From positions 1,401,047 to 1,465,046 of the forward strand of contig NZ_CP097118.1 of the NCBI RefSeq assembly GCF_024029435.1: a DNA stretch of 64,000 bases, read 5' to 3'. Positions 59,792-64,000 of this stretch are shown piece after piece. Below the pieces are notes generated by a model, which did not search any database, had not been told where the DNA came from, and saw only the letters and a list, made by a program, of their open reading frames with translations. Source of the stretch: Fructilactobacillus hinvesii. Its GTDB lineage: Bacteria; Bacillota; Bacilli; Lactobacillales; Lactobacillaceae. Both the position numbers and the translations under genes were made by a program. Numbering within the stretch: position 1 is the first letter of the stretch; every line of letters begins with the position of its first letter.

Positions 59792-59845
59792 ATTTTAACA
59801 TACTCACAGCTTTTGATTGCAAATAATTTAATTAATGATTAAACT
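59792..59845. promoter_or_regulatory. Divergent promoters sharing a palindromic TTGCAA -35
   Basis: TTGCAA (59817-59822) is its own reverse complement. Rightward, a 17-bp spacer leads to TAAACT (59840-59845) before the repeat-protein gene. Leftward, 19 bases lead to TAAAAT (59797-59792) with a TGN extension before tRNA-Thr. Confidence 0.55.
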
Positions 59846-59875
59846 AATGAAAACCTAAGTAAAGGAATGATTAAG

Positions 59876-60070
59876 ATGCCTGATATGGATAAATTTAAAC
59901 AAGCTTCTACTAAAGCTTTTGATAAAGTCAAAGATGGTACTAAAGACGCCCTTGACGATACCAAAAAAAGAGCTAAGGCTGTCTTTGCTAAAACAAAAGA
60001 TGGAACTAAAGATGTCATTAGTGATACCAAAAAGGTCCTTGATAAAGCCAAAGACAAACACGACAAATAG
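59876..60070 (+). CDS. Small charged amphipathic-repeat protein
   Basis: A 64-residue protein from ATG 59876 (AAAGGA 9 bases upstream; the ATG at 59867 touches the site). Most of it is two tandem 22-residue repeats (FDKVKDGTKDALDDTKKRAK and FAKTKDGTKDVISDTKKVLD begin them). These are rich in Lys, Asp and Thr with hydrophobic residues spaced to form an amphipathic helix, like 11-mer repeat LEA or apolipoprotein-type helices. No known family recognised. No cysteine, no signal peptide, no membrane helix. Stress protection or surface/membrane association are guesses. Confidence 0.72.
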   Translation: MPDMDKFKQASTKAFDKVKDGTKDALDDTKKRAKAVFAKTKDGTKDVISDTKKVLDKAKDKHDK

Positions 60071-60114
60071 TTCTTGCTTAACTAAGAATCTGTAATGACA
60101 GGTGTTTTTTAAAA

Positions 60115-60152
60115 CTAAAAAAGGCACCTTCGAATTGCTTCGAAAGTGCCTT
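60115..60152 (-). terminator. Terminator of rRNA operon 2 (directly after 5S)
   Basis: A 14-bp RNA stem (60152-60139 with 60134-60121, one U-G pair) closed by a GCAA loop and followed by a T-rich run lies 8 bases after 5S. There is no tRNA between, unlike operon 1. Confidence 0.87.
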
Positions 60153-60160
60153 CCGGTTTG

Positions 60161-60276
60161 CGTGGCAACGTCCTATCCTCGCAGGGGGCGATCCCCCAAC
60201 TACTTTTGGCGTACTAAAGCTTAACTACTGTGTTCGGCATGGGAACAGGTGTATCCTTTAGGCTATCGCCACCACA
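60161..60276 (-). rRNA. rrf: 5S ribosomal RNA, copy 2
   Basis: Same 116-nt gene as copy 1 with two differences (60213 and 60227 read A on the plus strand, G in copy 1). Not followed by tRNA genes. Confidence 0.93.
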
Positions 60277-60348
60277 CTCTGAGTGAACTTCGTTCCCTCA
60301 AAACTAGCTAATATTATTTTCTTCCGATTTTACCACTGCTCTTTACTT

Positions 60349-64000
<3,652 letters not shown>

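Noticed and set aside
59840..60127. Minus-strand frames of 75 and 90 codons opposite the repeat protein
   Set aside because: They are antisense readings of the Lys/Asp repeat; one begins inside the rRNA terminator and neither has a ribosome site.

Overview
The window looks like the chromosome of a lactic acid bacterium of the family Lactobacillaceae. The evidence is low-GC Gram-positive gene order (tilS-hpt-ftsH-hslO-dusB-lysS; glnR-glnA; rnmV-rsmA-veg; murF-cshA-alr-mazEF; DUF1934-rpoE-pyrG-murA-rpmE2), a T-box in front of trpS, a class II HMG-CoA reductase for the mevalonate route, and Gram-positive rRNA signals. The species cannot be fixed from the sequence alone. I see no prophage, insertion sequence or CRISPR array: this is mostly core genome.

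Layout, with nearly everything on the minus strand: 1-600 holds the 5' part of a gntR-type regulator and tRNA-Gln/tRNA-Tyr with their own promoter and terminator. 608-4017 holds a peptide transporter (dtpT) and glnR-glnA, with a GlnR operator just upstream. 4023-9351 is a complete rRNA operon (16S-23S-5S-tRNA-Asn-tRNA-Thr) with promoter, boxA elements and terminator. 9380-23250 is a long housekeeping run (pnuC, lysS, dusB, hslO, ftsH, hpt, tilS, an S1 protein, divIC, rqcP, mfd, pth). 23335-28355 carries mazF with its antitoxin, alr, cshA and murF. 28443-31450 has an unknown protein, a divergent phosphatase/MFS pair and rpmE2. 31553-35717 holds murA, pyrG, rpoE and a DUF1934 gene. 35830-38023 is a plus-strand HD-hydrolase/HAD pair. 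38073-41359 is purR-glmU-prs. 41568-43633 has a small membrane protein, a metal ABC transporter pair and veg. 43693-48026 holds rsmA, rnmV, tatD and metG. 48075-53867 is a compact trpS-ppx-mvaA-(HELLH protein)-sirtuin-DUF72 series. 54165-56459 is helD on the plus strand. 56483-58997 is an ABC-2 exporter, followed by mscL, tRNA-Thr(GGT) and a small repeat protein. A second rRNA operon starts with its terminator at about 60115 and runs off the right end inside 16S.

Several control devices are readable in the DNA: a GlnR operator over the glnR promoter; a T-box with a UGG specifier and terminator before trpS; and a pyrG leader whose transcript would start GGGC and whose terminator has a matching pyrimidine-rich arm, the hallmark of CTP-sensed reiterative-transcription attenuation. 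The least ordinary proteins are a MurA with Asp where the catalytic/fosfomycin-target Cys is expected, a MazE-like antitoxin that seems to keep only the toxin-binding half, a sirtuin with half of its zinc site, an HELLH-motif protein between mvaA and the sirtuin, a conserved-looking unknown before murF, and a 64-residue protein made largely of two 22-residue amphipathic repeats.

Functionally the window joins translation (rRNA, tRNAs, lysS, metG, trpS, pth, RNA maturation), cell-wall precursors (glmU, murA, murF, alr), nucleotide supply (prs, hpt, pyrG, purR), nitrogen (glnA), proteostasis (ftsH, hslO) and transcription upkeep (rpoE, helD, mfd).
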